The notes under the pieces were generated by a model that made no database searches, was not told the DNA's origin, and worked only from the letters and a program-made list of their open reading frames with translations. Below, piece after piece: positions 63,715 through 64,000 of a stretch of 64,000 nucleotides of DNA. Position numbers and translations under genes: made by a program. The DNA comes from Baylisascaris procyonis (taxonomy: Eukaryota; Nematoda; Chromadorea; Rhabditida; Ascarididae). Each line of letters begins with the position of its first letter. Within the stretch, counting starts at the first letter, position 1. The stretch covers positions 3,026,501-3,090,500 of the forward strand of contig JAZARR010000082.1 of the NCBI GenBank assembly GCA_037389465.1, read 5' to 3'.

Positions 63715-63787
63715 GCCGGCTTAGCTCAGTGGTTAGAGCGTCTGTCTTGTAAACAGAAGGTCGCAGGTTCGATCCCTGCATTCGGCA
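63715..63787 (+). tRNA. tRNA-Thr (anticodon UGU)
   Basis: A 73-base cloverleaf. The acceptor stem GCCGGCT pairs with ATTCGGC except for a C-U mismatch at pair 6. The D arm is GCTC...GAGC with AGTGGTTA loop, the anticodon arm TCTGT-CTTGTAA-ACAGA with anticodon TGT, the variable loop AGGTC and the T arm GCAGG-TTCGATC-CCTGC. There is no intron, and the discriminator base is A. A box TAGCTCAGTGG and B box GGTTCGATCCC are perfect. Thr is assigned from the anticodon. A T-run (CGTCTTTTAT) shortly downstream can serve as the polymerase III terminator. Confidence 0.92.
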
Positions 63788-63799
63788 ACGTCTTTTATA
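63788..63799 (+). terminator. Polymerase III T-run terminator after tRNA-Thr
   Basis: ACGTCTTTTAT lies within 12 bases of the tRNA 3' end; four T residues are the minimal eukaryotic polymerase III stop signal. Confidence 0.5.
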
Positions 63800-64000
63800 T
63801 CCATCCATACAACGTACGAAGTCAAACAATTTCAAGCTGACTTCTCATGAGCACTTGTTTATATTAGGTTGCTAATGGATGAGTAATCTTGTAAATCGAG
63901 AAGAAACGAAACTTATATTAAAAGATGCAATTCGCAAAAAATAAAACAGTAATTCAAAATAGTAAACATAATAAACAAAATAAAATCAACAAAACAATTG

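Overview
The window looks like an AT-rich invertebrate nuclear genome, most probably a nematode. All recognisable genes are split into short exons with GT/AG introns whose 3' ends read TTTTCAG, TTTGCAG or TTTTTAG. Three genes have such an acceptor only 9-14 bases before the start ATG, as expected for spliced-leader trans-splicing. Nothing prokaryotic (operons with Shine-Dalgarno sites, CRISPR arrays) is visible. The nematode assignment is inference; no spliced-leader RNA or rRNA is present to confirm it.

Layout. Bases 1-4300 have a higher GC content and many broken frames and hold no gene I can defend. Between 4.3 and 10.3 kb, minus-strand exons of a basic/acidic, serine-rich, probably nuclear protein flank about 5.3 kb that also carries coding-like segments on the plus strand. 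Minus-strand MED29 (Mediator subunit 29, seven exons) lies at 11.2-16.5 kb. Minus-strand COQ6 (ubiquinone ring hydroxylase, eleven exons) lies at 18.3-25.6 kb. Plus-strand ING (inhibitor of growth, five exons ending in a PHD finger) lies at 27.7-30.8 kb, divergent from COQ6. After a repeat-rich gap, minus-strand MEMO1 (ten exons) lies at 36.5-43.7 kb. From 45 to 53.5 kb there are phase-consistent minus-strand exons of genes I could not name, plus a 49-residue single-pass membrane ORF and a 74-bp-arm inverted repeat. From 54 to 62.6 kb I see mainly microsatellites. The right edge has unassigned ORFs and a well-formed tRNA-Thr(UGU) gene.

For COQ6, ING, MEMO1 and MED29 the exon junctions stay in phase from start to stop, giving predicted proteins of 455, 256, 302 and 434 residues. 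The known genes are housekeeping or chromatin/transcription functions with no obvious shared pathway. COQ6, MED29 and the gene downstream all run in the same direction, which in a nematode could mean an operon. I found no evidence of a novel defence, mobile or biosynthetic system. The most interesting open items are the unnamed four-exon gene at 50.4-53.0 kb, the 49-residue membrane ORF, five scattered tRNA-like fragments (SINE-like), a dispersed GACAGACAGACA repeat family and the 48391-48548 inverted repeat.
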